The notes beneath the pieces are model-generated. The model worked only from the letters and a program-made list of their open reading frames with translations. It did not search any database and was not told where the DNA came from. Positions 32,553 through 44,722 of a stretch of DNA of 64,000 nt are shown piece after piece. Position 1 is the first letter of the stretch. Each line of letters starts with the position of its first letter. The position numbers and the translations under genes were made by a program. This stretch comes from Adiantum capillus-veneris (lineage: Eukaryota; Streptophyta; Polypodiopsida; Polypodiales; Pteridaceae), in contig CM043956.1 in the NCBI GenBank assembly GCA_014529385.2, forward strand, positions 63,554,620 through 63,618,619, read 5' to 3'.

Positions 32553-34000
32553 ATGGATTCAAAAGACGAATCCCGCAAGAATCAAACGAACCCTCCTGAC
32601 ACTTGTGAAACGGGAGGCAACACGGGAAATTTGAATGAATCAGTAGATTCAGAGTACGGGCCACCTCGGCCTACGGGATATCAATTGATGGAGATGCAGC
32701 GTCAACAACATGTTGATGATTGTGCAAAGCAGATGCTTCAGTTTGCAAAGGATCCCTAGTATGCTAAATTTTTCACCCGGCACCCGATCGATGAGGTGCA
32801 TTCCCATTGGCAGAAAGCCATCGATAAAGTCGGCCCTCAAGAAACCTCTTGTCCCATGGATGTTTACTGAAGATGAACTCGAGGACGTTGTCGAAAGATG
32901 AGTCAACCAACTGTTGGGGGCAAAGAAGAAGCAACTGAAGAAACGCAACAAGGGAATTGACTTCTCTGGTTAGTTGGGCTGAAAATTCTCTATTGTGAAT
33001 GTAAGAAAAGAGAAGATCATGTACGTTTCGAAGGATTGTCCAGTTCGTCCTCATCATCTTCTGACAGCTTGGACAACTCATCCTCTTCTGACTCGAGTGG
33101 AGAGGGCAAAAAAGGTAAGAAACGACGAAAGAACGAGAGATTGCGAAAGAACATGAAGAAGGCCAAGAAAAGCGGATCGTGACACTTTTCTGACAATTTT
33201 GATGAGGATTCATCCTCTGAGAGTTCGGACTCCGATGACCACATGTTTTACTTGAAGAGGAAGCATCTTTATAGAGTCAACCAATATGATTTTCTCGAAG
33301 ACATGGAAAAAAGACCAAGGAATTTTCAAGAGGGAGGACATGCAGTAAAGCTTGAAACTTTTTCAGGTTTTTGAGATGCTTCTAAGGCTTTAGCCTGACA
33401 TAGCATTTTTTGGAGGTCGCTATACAGAGGACTCCAAGATTAGACGGGCAACACTCTTTTTGGAAGGCAATTCGCGGACATGGTGGTCCACTCTTTTGTT
33501 AAGAAAAGAAGCACTGACAAAGTGGCTGAAGTTTAAGAGACTCTTTATTTCTTCGTGGCTCACTCAAGAATACAAACAGGAGGTGATTACGGACTGGAAT
33601 CGTCTTCGGATGGTCAAGGCATAACCCTTGGATACTTAATGTGAGAGATTTTGGGATGTTTTTCCACCTGTTTCATTCTTTAAGAAGATCAGTTTCAAGC
33701 AGCAAATCGAATGGTTTTGCCGTGGACTTCTCAAAGAGATCCGAGATTACTGCCTTGAGGAGAAGTCCGAGTCCATATAACAATTGATGGGACATGCTAA
33801 GGGGGGATTTGCTATGCATTCAGGTAACTTGACTTATCCATCAGTTCAACAAGTCATAACAAAAGTAGACGACAGAGAGATACACGGTCTCGATCGACAG
33901 AAGAACAGAAAGACCAATATTTTAAAGCGGAAAAGTGTTTTGAATATAGAGAACTCTGCATGGTGCCCCAAAAAGGCACAAGAATGAGAATGACTGATAG
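32553..34000 (+). pseudogene. Decayed Gag of element D
   Basis: The start is MDSKDESRKNQTN at 32553. The first frame ends at 32759. The decayed chain continues through a Ser/Asp-rich then Lys/Arg-rich segment near 33035-33180 and a Gag core near 33400-33770. The core has ATLFLEGNSRTWWSTLL and WCRNRLRM-like residues, with QQIEWFCRGLLKEIRDYC after it. Next is GGFAMHSGNLTYP (about 33800), also present in E. The end is a decayed knuckle region with CPKKAQE. Multiple stops and frameshifts make it non-functional. From 34000 to the polypurine tract only short scraps are readable. Confidence 0.75.
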
Positions 34001-34515
34001 ATTGAAAATAGAACTGGGCAAGGAGATAATCGTTCCAGAACAGATATTAGATAGAAAATTACGGATGAACTGGTATTATTTTTGGTGATGGGATGAGATG
34101 GCCACACAGCTAGAACTGAATGATTGAAACACTCTATTCATATGAACTTAGTGTCTTATTCATGACTGAGTTTGAGTGAAGATGGAATGATTGACGAAAT
34201 GATTGCAGTATTTCGGTCTCGAGAAATCTATGGACATGATCACAATATGGGATTAGTTAATCCGACATCAGCGAGGTCCGGTGCGGATCTAGATGCGATT
34301 GCTAAATACGTTGCCGAGAATCATGGTCCTAGATCAGAATGGATTCTATGTGATATGATCTGAATGTGATGTGATTGTCGTCTTTGTACAAGTGTTGGAT
34401 TTGTGTCGTCTAGTGCATGGGTACTTAGAGTCACTATCTACTGAATTGGTTTATGTATTATGTCTGATTTTGCAGGCGTAATCGAGGGCGATTACAATTC
34501 TTCAAGAGGGGGGTA

Positions 34516-35137
34516 TGTCACAAATTGATGACGTGGCAAGCAGACCCACGATTCACACTGATAGGTGCCATGTGGTAGCAGTACGGATTTCCGCATTATG
34601 CGTTGACATGCTGACGTGGCTGCTGTACGGAATTCCGTAATTTGTGCTGGCTGCTTTTTGATAGCTTTTGGGACTAGATGCTCAAGTTGGATTCACACTG
34701 ATAGGTGCCATGTGGTAGCAGTACGGATTTCCGCATTATGCGTTGACATGCTGACGTGGCTGCTGTACGGAATTCTGTAATTTGTGCTGGCTGCTTTTTG
34801 ACAGCTTTTGGGACTAGATGCTCAAGTTGCTTTTGAGTTTACTGCTTTTGGGGCATCCCTTGTAAGAATAAATAGACCCTTTGGGGCTTCACTCTGTAGA
34901 GCATCTAGACAGAGTCTAAGGCAGAGGTTCTCTCGGGAGTTGTACTTTGCTCAAACGTTAATATACAAATAAATACCAAAAGGGGCGCTAGCTTTTGGGG
35001 CCAATACCTTTGGGCACGGAACTACGCTAGGCCGTGTCGAGTAAATTGAACTGTGATTTAGAGTTGTGAAGCGTTTTTAAGGGATTCTTTCGTCTGTCGT
35101 GTCAGATTCCCGACTTAGGGTGCCCAAGTCTGTTACA
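34516..35137 (+). repeat. 3' LTR of element D, with internal 140-bp duplication
   Basis: Partner of 31954-32488, ending TCTGTTACA. A 140-bp unit (34551-34690) is repeated at once (34691-34830). The 5' LTR has one copy, so the duplication arose after integration. It also doubles one TGACGTGG motif. A shorter block near the start that is present in the 5' LTR is missing here. Confidence 0.9.
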
Positions 35138-35685
35138 TAAAGCATGGAAAGTCAACTGCTTTCATACTTGGTTGCCAAAAAATTGGCAGTATTGCCACGC
35201 TAGTAGCTTGCAATTCACAGCGAAGATCGTGACACGATTTGAGACTGCTACGCTATCCAGTTGGCCACGTCGTCATCTTGTGACCCCCCTCCCCCCCCGT
35301 GAGCGCCCTAAAGCATGGCAAGTCAACTACTTTTATAATTGGTTGCCAAAAAACTGGCAGTATTGCCACGCCAGTAGCTTGCAATTAAGCTTGAATGATA
35401 TGTAATGGGATGGCATTGAAACCAGCCCGTAGGGCGGTAGACTTTGGCTTTCACCCGAAACTTTACTTTAAGCTTTAACAATAAGACTACACAATTGTAC
35501 ATAGGTCAAATGAAGAGCCCTCTTATGGGCATCACATAACTGCACGGAGGGGGGAGAGAGAGTAGTGTAGAGTGTACAGGACGTCACTTCTTGCACTACA
35601 CTGTACATGAGAGGGAAAGCTTGCACACAATAGCTTTGGTACCTGCAACAATCCACCATAAGGCTGAAAAATGCAGCCCCCACGT
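35138..35685. other. Flank of element D with a direct repeat
   Basis: A unit of about 78 bp starting TAAAGCATGG at 35138 recurs at about 35309-35386. Both have GGTTGCCAAAAAA and GGCAGTATTGCCACGC. Between them is a CCCCCCTCCCCCCCC run near 35285. No gene was recognised. Confidence 0.6.
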
Positions 35686-37446
<1,761 letters not shown>

Positions 37447-38520
37447 TCAAAAGAGATCCATCATCGGTCGTTGGCGGATCTCATCAATCTCCCCCATGGT
37501 CAATAGTCTGACTGGGCATCGTGCATGTCGGATCAAAGTGATCCGAATCCTTTGATGCAACCTCCGTCGATGTTGTGTAGTCCTCCGTAGTTGTGGGCGT
37601 CTAGATCTCCCTAGCTCGGTCGCTCGATCGATCAACGTGCCTTTGGTGTGAGGAGATTGTGAGCTCTGCTGTGGTAGCTGCACCTCTGGCTGCCCAGTGT
37701 CCACTCTAAAGAAGTCTGTGATCCCTCTCTGAGACTGGCTAGCCTCTCCTCTTTAGGCTCTCTCTGCTTTTGCGTAGCTCGAGCAAAAACAGACCTAGAC
37801 ATCTCTGGTCCTCATACCCCATGACTCTAGAGAGTGGTCCAAAGCCCTCTTTGAACAGGCAGTGAAAGCGGCCTTGTATCTCATAGTAAACTGGGCAGTG
37901 GCATGTGTAGTGCAACTCTGTCTCAAGCTCCTGGTCTCTGCTGGTACTCCGCTGTATCTACCAGTCTCGATCCGAAGCTGGTGCGAAGATGTGCGTATCT
38001 GGCCAATAGCACAACGTATCCCATGAGATGAGTGGGTGTCCATGTATGTGGGCCTCGTCACAAAACCATCTTCAGTAAGCTGGAGAAGATGCTCTCTATA
38101 GAAAGCCATCTTCGTGCCCAACACTTGAGCCGGCTGTATCCAAGTCCTCCTAGTATCTAGCTGAATCAGGTCTTGGCGGATGAGCCTGGTGATCTCGGAC
38201 TGTGTAAGAGTCAGAGAGGGTGCATTCAATGAGTACTGGAAGGGGGGCAGTCTGTCCATGCTGAACCCATGTACCTGAAACCATGATGTCATCTCCCCAT
38301 ACAAGCATGTTGTGTCTCCTTGCAAAGCTAAATGTTGAGAGGACTCAAGTGCTAGGCGGGCATATCTGTCTCTGGGGAGGTCCCACAAGCGGTGTAAAAA
38401 GGAGATTGATCTGGTAAGTGCCTCAACCACTAGTGGGGGGGCAGCTAGCTCTGCTCGAATAATGTCATGTGGTGTTGAATCCTTGGCTCTAATAAGCCAC
38501 GAGATCATAGAGACTATAGG
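37447..38520 (-). pseudogene. LINE remnant 2 (C-terminal part of ORF2), cut by element E
   Basis: The minus-strand frame at 38520-37795 has RAELAAPPLVVEALTRSISF, LWDLPRDRYARLALESSQ and GTKMAFYREHLLQLTEDGFV, clearly paralogous to LINE remnant 1. A further basic region (37704-37447, TQHRRRLHQRIRI) may be its tail. The upstream part would lie beyond element E, which inserted at 38521. The first codons of the open frame come from the E LTR and are not LINE sequence. Confidence 0.75.
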
Positions 38521-39066
38521 TGTAACAAACTTGGACACTCCAAGTCAAGATTCTACCGCAACACAGCAGAGATTCACTTCAAAACAGTTCACAATTCACA
38601 ATTGATTCGACACGGCCCAACAGAGTTCCATGCCTAGAGATATTGGCCCCAAAGACTGGCGCCCCTTTCGGTATTTCTTTTTGTATTAATCTGTGTTCAA
38701 AGTACAAGAGAGTGGGAGGGTTCTCACTCTCAGACTCTGCGTCCAGATGCTCTGAGAAGTGAGGCTCTGCCCACTTATTTATTGGTTACAAGGGATGCCC
38801 AAAAGCAGAGCCCCAAAAGCAGTAAGTGAAAAGCCTTCAAAAATAAAGCAACTATTCCCAAAAGCTGCCAATTTTCAGCCAGCGCAAGAATCAGGAATTC
38901 CGTACGTTTTTCCACGTCATCAGCTCCGCAAAAAGCGGGATTTCCGTACACTGTGCCACGTCACCCTGTCAGCGTACGGTATGCCACGCCAGCATGTCAA
39001 CGCATATTGCGGGTCCACGTCAGAGTGTATGTGTCTAAGGCAATGCCATGTCACTAGTTTGTGACA
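38521..39066 (-). repeat. 3' LTR of element E
   Basis: The minus strand starts TGTCACAAACTAGTGACATGG and ends GTTTGTTACA. It is related to the D LTR throughout (GGAATTCCGTA, CCCAAAAGCTG-type blocks, TTTGGGCATCCCTTGTAACC). It contains three TGACGTGG motifs, seen on plus as CCACGTCA at 38912, 38956 and 39015. It is inserted in LINE remnant 2. Confidence 0.88.
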
Positions 39067-39081
39067 TACCCCCCACTTGAA
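39067..39081 (-). other. Polypurine tract of element E
   Basis: The minus strand reads CAAGTGGGGGGTA directly before the 3' LTR, like the AAGAGGGGGGTA of element D. Confidence 0.8.
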
Positions 39082-39663
39082 AGCATTTTAATCGTCCTCG
39101 ATTATGCCTGTAAAACAGACAGAAGCCATAAATTGTCTTAGCAGACACTGATTGTTAATACCGACGCACTAGGAACACACATCTAGCACATGTACCAATC
39201 AACAGTCACATCACATGACATCACTTGCAATCACAGGACATCACATGACAAATCACATTCAAAATTTATTCGGATCTTAGACCATGATTAATCGGCAACG
39301 TATTTAGTAATCACATTTAGATCTAGTCAAGACCTCATAGATGCCCGATTAACTAATCCTTATTGCAACCATGTCTATCAAGATCTTTCAGACCGAAATG
39401 CTGGAGTCATTTCGTCTATTAGTTCCTGAACTTAAACAAGTCAAGTACAAATCAGTATCATTTTATTGGGAATTTCAGTTCATAAAGTCATACAGCAGAA
39501 TACTGTCAGCTCACAGTATCCCTGAAACTGAAAAGAGACATCAGTGACTTTAGTACAAAAATCGGCGCAATCTATTGACAAAGGAGTGGAGCGACTCCCC
39601 TCTTGTGCATACCCACTGCACCAAATTCTTCCTAGCTGAGTTCGGGGTTCTATTTGGAATAGA

Positions 39664-39930
39664 CTATGCTAAACCAAATGCTTCAAGGTAAAGGTTCACA
39701 ATCTGAGGAGTATCTGCCAGGTCCTTCTGCTCCATCCACTTCGCATCCAATGCAGGATAGTTCTTGAATTTAACCAAGAACTGCCTTATCATTTGACCTT
39801 TTACCTTTCTATCTTTATGTGCCAAAATTTGTTTTGGAATGAGTATCTTCTCGTTTTCCTCCACTTCGGGTTGCTCATCTGGCTCCCCATCATTGGATAC
39901 ATCGCCTTTAAAAGGCTTCAGGAGACTCAC
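39664..39930 (-). pseudogene. Chromodomain at the integrase C-terminus of element E
   Basis: The 88-codon frame has an acidic linker, then ILIPKQILAHKDRKVKGQMI and QFLVKFKNYPALDAKWMEQKDL, and ends YLEAFGLA. This is a typical chromovirus chromodomain: a beta strand with a leading aromatic/aliphatic, LVKFK, a W-E step and a C-terminal helix. Such domains steer integration toward particular chromatin. The upstream integrase C-terminal part is decayed at 40226-40026 (KKAADRHRRDLR). Confidence 0.8.
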
Positions 39931-40248
39931 ATGAAAAGCATTGTGAATCCTCCAAGTATCGGGCAGCTATAGTCTAAAGGAGACATCATTTATCTTTTCG
40001 GAAATCTGGAAAGGTCCATAGCATCTCATGCTAAGCTTTGGAAAAGCCGCTCCTTTCCCTTTTTCGTTCTCAGGCATGCCTTCTCAAAACGTAAGAGCAT
40101 CCAATTGTTCTCCTTTAATCTCAAATCGCGACGATGTCGATCTGCTGCCTTTTTTCTGTCTTTCCGGATATTTCTCCAAAGCCTTCCAGACCAAGTCCAA
40201 GTCCCTTGTGAACTAGTCGGCTTCAAAAGAAAATCTTATTTTTCGTGC

Positions 40249-41166
40249 TTAGGAAGGGTGGAACCTTCGTAGCACCTTCAATAATCTCAAATGGTGCCTT
40301 CCCCGCGAAGACTGTATCGTGTTATTGTAGGCAAATTCCACCAAAGGTAAATACTTTTCCCATTGAGTCTTGTGATCCGAGATGTAAGACTTCAATAAAT
40401 CTAGTACCACTGAATTAGCAATCTCTGATTGCTTGTCAGTCTGCGGGTGGAATGATGACGAGCATTGCAACCGCGTGCCAATGTTCTCCCAAATAGCCTT
40501 CCAAAACAAACTCGTGAATCTGGGGTCTTTGTCGGAGACAATTGTCTCAAGCATGCCATGTAATTTGAAGATCTGGGCCACAAACAGTTTCATAATCTCT
40601 TCGTTCTGTGCTCGGCTCACACGGTAAGGTGGCAGGCTCGATGGCGTGCTTCTAGGAATCAGATCAATGGTATGATCTTCAGGACGAGCGGATGGTAACT
40701 CGCCTGGCAAGCCCTCTGAGAAGCAATTGGCATGAGAGTGGAGAAAATCTTGGCGTTCTTTATCAAGTTCAGATATATTTGTCCTATCCTCATCTTTCAT
40801 AAAGATCGAGTAAACAAACAGACTGGATTTCATTAATTTTGAAATGGCCGAAGCCGATACAATAGGGATAGACTCGCCCTTAAGTTTAATATCAAGTACA
40901 ATGGTTCTGCCCTTCTCTATGGTCAATATCGCTTTCCTCGCCTGATAGTCGACCACGGCGTTGTTCTTGTGGTACCAGGGAATTCCCAAGAGGACATCAC
41001 AACCTTCCAAAGGCATTATGTAAAAGTCCTCATGCCCCAAATACCCCTGACAATGCAACCGAAGTTTGCCAATGACAGGTATAATGGCTACGTTCCTGCC
41101 GGGTGCTGCTAGAACTGCCTCCGCAAGTGGTCCCATCCGATCGGGAGTGATCTCGAGCCGCGCCGC
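40249..41166 (-). pseudogene. Protease and in-frame RT/integrase fusion of element E
   Basis: The frame includes the protease C-terminal half (HEDFYIMPLEGCDVLLGIPWY) and the linker before RT (IDLIPRSTPSSLPPYRVSRA). At QNEEIMKLF it passes straight into integrase: AQIFKLHGMLETIVSDKDPR, FWKAIWENIGTRLQ, HPQTDKQSEIAN and EKYLPLVEFAYNN. The whole RT palm, RNase H and integrase N-terminus are missing, so an in-frame deletion joined the two. The integrase second Asp (SDKD) and Glu (QSE) remain; the first Asp is lost. The frame ends near 40249 after the integrase core. The first codons of the open frame right of 41166 belong to the F LTR. Confidence 0.85.
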
Positions 41167-42300
41167 TGTCAGGAGTTTTTTGGAAGAAGTGATTGCGCAT
41201 ATGTACATACCCATGCATGGTGCATCAAATAAAGGATTGCCCATTTTCCAGAGCCAGGTGGTTACGTGGGGCCCACATGTGTACTGGTAGGACAACATGT
41301 ACATAGTGCATCGATTTTCACTATCACCAGTACCAGTGTGTTTTTTCTACAATAATGAGGAGTTGATAGCGCGTAAAACTTCTCGAGGAAGCTATCCGCG
41401 GGCCGACGACATGAGGTAAGCAGGTGCGTCAAGATGGCATCTAGTGGCGTCAGGAGGTCAAATGGGGTCAATACTTGCACGTGGAGAAGTACGGGCACAA
41501 CGTGGATGTTTTCTTGTGATAATTATGCAGAAAGGTCATCATGAGGACCATATTTTGGGGCCACTTCACGTGGTGGTGAGATGTATTATTGAAAAAAGTT
41601 GAGTGCCAGGTGTACGGATGGATGCAAAAACATGACAACTATGCACTGCGAGGTCAGTTTTTGGCCTGTTCGGGGTCCGTTTGAGGTCATCTAAAAGGCC
41701 AAGGGTGCCCAAGTAATAAAGCTAAGTGTGGGAACTGAAAAAAACGGAGAGAAGACTAGAAAAAACGTGGAGAGAAGAGGAGGAACAGCCGCAACTGTGT
41801 TTTTGCTGTTTTTGGAGTCTGTTTTGGCCCTAAAGTGCTCATCCGAGGTCAGATTTGAGCACTTTGACATTGTAGACTGGGGTTTTGGGCCGTTCCGGAC
41901 GCGATGGTGCTGTCCATTTTGCCAAATTCCTCACCGTTTTTCTGCTGTTTTGGCTGTGTAAGTTTCTCCTATGAGCGAAGCTTTTGCTCCAATTTGTGAT
42001 TGTATCTGGCATCTTTTATCCATATTGTGTGAGCTATTTGCCCCATTGGTGTTGGCCCAAGCTCAGTGTATCTAAACATCACAAATTCTCCTCTTTTGAG
42101 CTGAGTTTTTTTGGGTGTGTGTGTGTGTGTGTTTGTGTGGAGTGGGTAGTCTCTCTCCTCTCACTCCATCGGTGTGTTCTCTGTCTCGGCCATGTGGGTT
42201 GTGTAAGCCGAGTGGTGCCCCATAGTGTGTGTGTATATCATCCCAAGAGTGTGTGTCGGGTCATTATAGAGGCGTTCTGTGTGTTTCCATCTCGCTCACA
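41167..42300 (+). repeat. 5' LTR of element F
   Basis: Pairs with 60392-61535 at high similarity, with scattered substitutions and differing GT tract lengths near 42112-42135. Confidence 0.92.
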
Positions 42301-42306
42301 TTCTTT

Positions 42307-42323
42307 TGGCGCCCCCACGGAGG
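42307..42323 (+). other. Primer binding site of element F
   Basis: TGGCGCCCCCACGGAGG follows the LTR by six bases. Element G has TGGTGCCCCCACGGAGG at its PBS. The primer tRNA is not identified here; it is neither the Met-type nor the Athila-type site seen elsewhere in the window. Confidence 0.7.
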
Positions 42324-43039
42324 ATCTTCTTTGAGTACCTTCTGCTTCGAGCTTCAAGCTTCGAGATTCGGGATTACAGGTTGCAGACTACAGGTTACAG
42401 GTTACAGGGACAGGTACAGGTATAGGTGATTCACACAGGTACAGGTAGCTGGAGCACAGTGATATACTAGCAGTGGTGTCACTTGCAGTTGTTGTGGGTA
42501 TGCATCATTTGGCGCCTGTTTGAGCGCATTGTCTACTGGTATTGTACGTTACTTGTGGAAACTGCCATTGTATGCCTTTGTGGAGCCATACTTGGTTTTA
42601 TTTGCCAGTCCCAGCCATTTCTGAGACTTGGTATGGAAGATAGTCATTTCTGAGACTTGACTATACGCGATTTGCATAAGCCTGCGTGTGAGGGTCGATA
42701 GCGTGAGGTTTTATTGAGCTGGGGGATTCTCAAATGTGGAGATCCTTTCGGTGATACAGGTAGCTGGAGCATCCTTTTCGTGACCTCGCAATAGGCTATG
42801 TACTAGTGATTCCTACTTGATGCTCGGGTTCTATTGTTGGCAGTTTATGTATACGTATACAATCTATATTTTGGGTTCACATTGCTCTACTTCTGGGGAA
42901 ACTATGTCAAAATTTTTCCAAGTTATGATGGCTGGTTTTTTGGTCTTTTAAGCCATTCATGTTGTTATGTTGCTGAAATTTTGACAAAATCAAAGGATAA
43001 GATAGGTATGCTTTCTTGGGAGCTGGATGGTTGACTTTA
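42324..43039 (+). other. 5' leader of element F
   Basis: About 0.7 kb with short ACAGGTTACAGG repeats near 42370-42450. No coding similarity before the small ORF at 43040. Confidence 0.5.
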
Positions 43040-43258
43040 ATGGATGATCAAAATGGCCCTCAATTCACTCCTTTTCATTTAACTCAAAGAATCCAGATAA
43101 ATGTTCATGTGTCCAGGAAGATTTTTTTTCAGTAGCGCATAGTCTTTATGTTCGGGCCAAGAAGATTACTAGAGATCCTGGAATGTCCTTTGCCTGTTGT
43201 AATTCCGATGATTAACTATGAAAACTCATTTGATGTGCATGTGTTTGTCCTTATCTAA
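43040..43258 (+). pseudogene. Conserved small leader ORF of element F (72 codons, one stop)
   Basis: Between PBS and gag, ATG 43040 to TAA 43258. It contains FTPFHLTQRIQINVHVSRKI, VFMFGPRR, PVVIPMINYENSFDVHVFVL. Element G has the same ORF at 56303-56521 with exactly the same length and matching ends. One in-frame TAG lies where G has Gln (FQQR), so the F copy is broken. Function unknown; an extra ORF upstream of gag is known in some Tat-lineage elements (Ogre), but I cannot say whether it is homologous. Confidence 0.7.
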
Positions 43259-43360
43259 AGTTGAGCTCCATTGAAGTTTCTAGGAATTGAGTCAGTCAAA
43301 AGTTTTGGGTTCTTGCACTGTGTTCAAAGGGGTTCTCAAAGCATCGTAACTTGGGTAGCC

Positions 43361-44280
43361 ATGGCTTTCTCTTATCCGGAGTTTCATGGAAGAAGTGATG
43401 AAGATGTAGAAGACTTTTTGGAAAAGATGGAGGTTGCCTGCATTAGAAACCAGATTCATGACCCGAAGCAGATGTTACGTCTTCTTCAAATCTGTTTAAA
43501 GAGTGATGCACGAGTGTGGTCCAAAGCATTTGAAGAGTAGTTGCGTGCGGCGGATCCACCTGTAAGATTGAGTTGGGACAATCTAAGGTATGGATTGGAA
43601 GTGGAGTTTGTGAAGACAGAAGATCCTGACAAAGTGTGGCAAGAAGTACAGGCTTTAGTGCAAAAGGAAGGTAAGCCAGTAGATGCGTACATACGTAAGT
43701 TTTCATTGGCATGGGAGCGGATGTGCAAGGCCTTAGCACCACAAGTATCCCCGCCTGACATGATGAATAAGGACAGGTTCTTGGCTGGTCTTTGGGAGAA
43801 TATACGCTGGAGAGTGGAGCTAAAGAAGCCTATGACATATGAAGATGCATTGGAGGTGGCAAGGAACAAAAAGTGAAAGCTGAGGAAAATGAGCCAGTTA
43901 GGGGTGGAGTCTTTGCCATGAGGTCTGAATTTCAGCCTATGGACTCTTTACAAGGTCGCATGCCAGGGGTTCATCGCGAACCAGTGGTTCCTGTTACTAC
44001 TCAGGTTATGCCAGCAGTGGTCACTACATCTGTACAAGATGATGGGCTAAGGCAAGACATGAGGCAAGTGGTAGATTTAATGAAGAATCTTAATCTAAAC
44101 ATGTTAGGCCAAGTGGGAAATAATCGAGGTCGAGGGAGGTTTGCAAATCAGCCAGGAGGTGAAGAAAGACCTAGGAATGGTGTTGGACAAAGCAATGGTA
44201 GGTTCTGGAGGCGTCTCCACATGTTATAATTGTGGAGAGTTGGGCCACATCAGTCCACAATGTGATAAGCCACCAAGGAT
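43361..44280 (+). pseudogene. Gag and zinc knuckle of element F
   Basis: The start is MAFSYPEFHGRSDEDVEDFL at 43361. An in-frame TAG at 43538-43540 follows WSKAFEE, and the core continues with DPDKVWQEVQALVQ and KDRFLAGLWENIRWRVEL to a stop at 43876. It then shifts frame to a Gln/Asn/Gly-rich part ending 44229. The zinc knuckle CYNCGELGHISPQC is read in another frame at about 44222-44266. Alignment with G places the same blocks in the same order. Confidence 0.8.
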
Positions 44281-44722
44281 GGGGGGAGACATGTATCCAT
44301 TGCAAAGATAGGTGCTAACTAGGTCAAATGATTATGGCATCGAAATTAAGGGAGAAGAAGGAACTAGTGGATTAACCCAGGAAGAAAAGGGAAAGACAAA
44401 AGTGATAAGTGTAGTCACCTTGGAGAAGGCATCAAAGCTAGAGGATACATTAGTGATGCCTATTGGGAAGAGGACCACAAAGGAAAAGGAAGGAAAAAGT
44501 GCCCCAGGTCCTAGTAAGAAGAAGGGAAAGAACCATGAAGGCGAGGATGTCAAGGCCAAGAGGAGAAGGAGGGCTCGTCGTAAGTTTCATGTTTGAGATT
44601 TTCCACTAGGGGATGGGCAATTAAGCTATGACTTGAAGGAGGATTTGACAAGCAGGAAGGCAGATGTTACTTTTGGGCAGCTTATAGAGATGGTACCTAA
44701 GCTAAAGTGACAATGGAAGAGG
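44281..44722 (+). pseudogene. Basic linker between zinc knuckle and protease of element F
   Basis: A Lys/Glu/Gly-rich frame (44312-44596) ends KRRRRARRKFHV. It corresponds to the GKGKEKEG...TKRTRRRI stretch of element G and may be a nucleic-acid binding or nuclear-localisation segment. Confidence 0.55.

Larger units (their letters stand above)
31954..35137 (+). mobile_element. Element D: gag-only (TR-GAG-like) chromovirus derivative, complete
   Basis: LTRs at 31954-32488 and 34516-35137, Met-type PBS, a GAGGGGGG polypurine tract before the 3' LTR, and perfect TAAAG duplications at 31949-31953 and 35138-35142. The 2.0 kb internal region holds only decayed Gag. The LTRs are related to the LTR of element E, which has protease, RT, integrase and chromodomain remnants, so D looks like a non-autonomous derivative of that chromovirus family. 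Confidence 0.92.
38521..41166 (-). mobile_element. Element E, 3' half: chromovirus related to D, interrupted by element F
   Basis: Read on minus: protease (from 41166), RT N-terminus fused to integrase, chromodomain, polypurine tract, 3' LTR (38521-39066). The upstream half, with zinc knuckle and the protease active site, resumes at 61536-62084 on the other side of element F. The reading frame is continuous when F and one CCGC copy are left out. The LTR is related to that of D. Confidence 0.88.
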
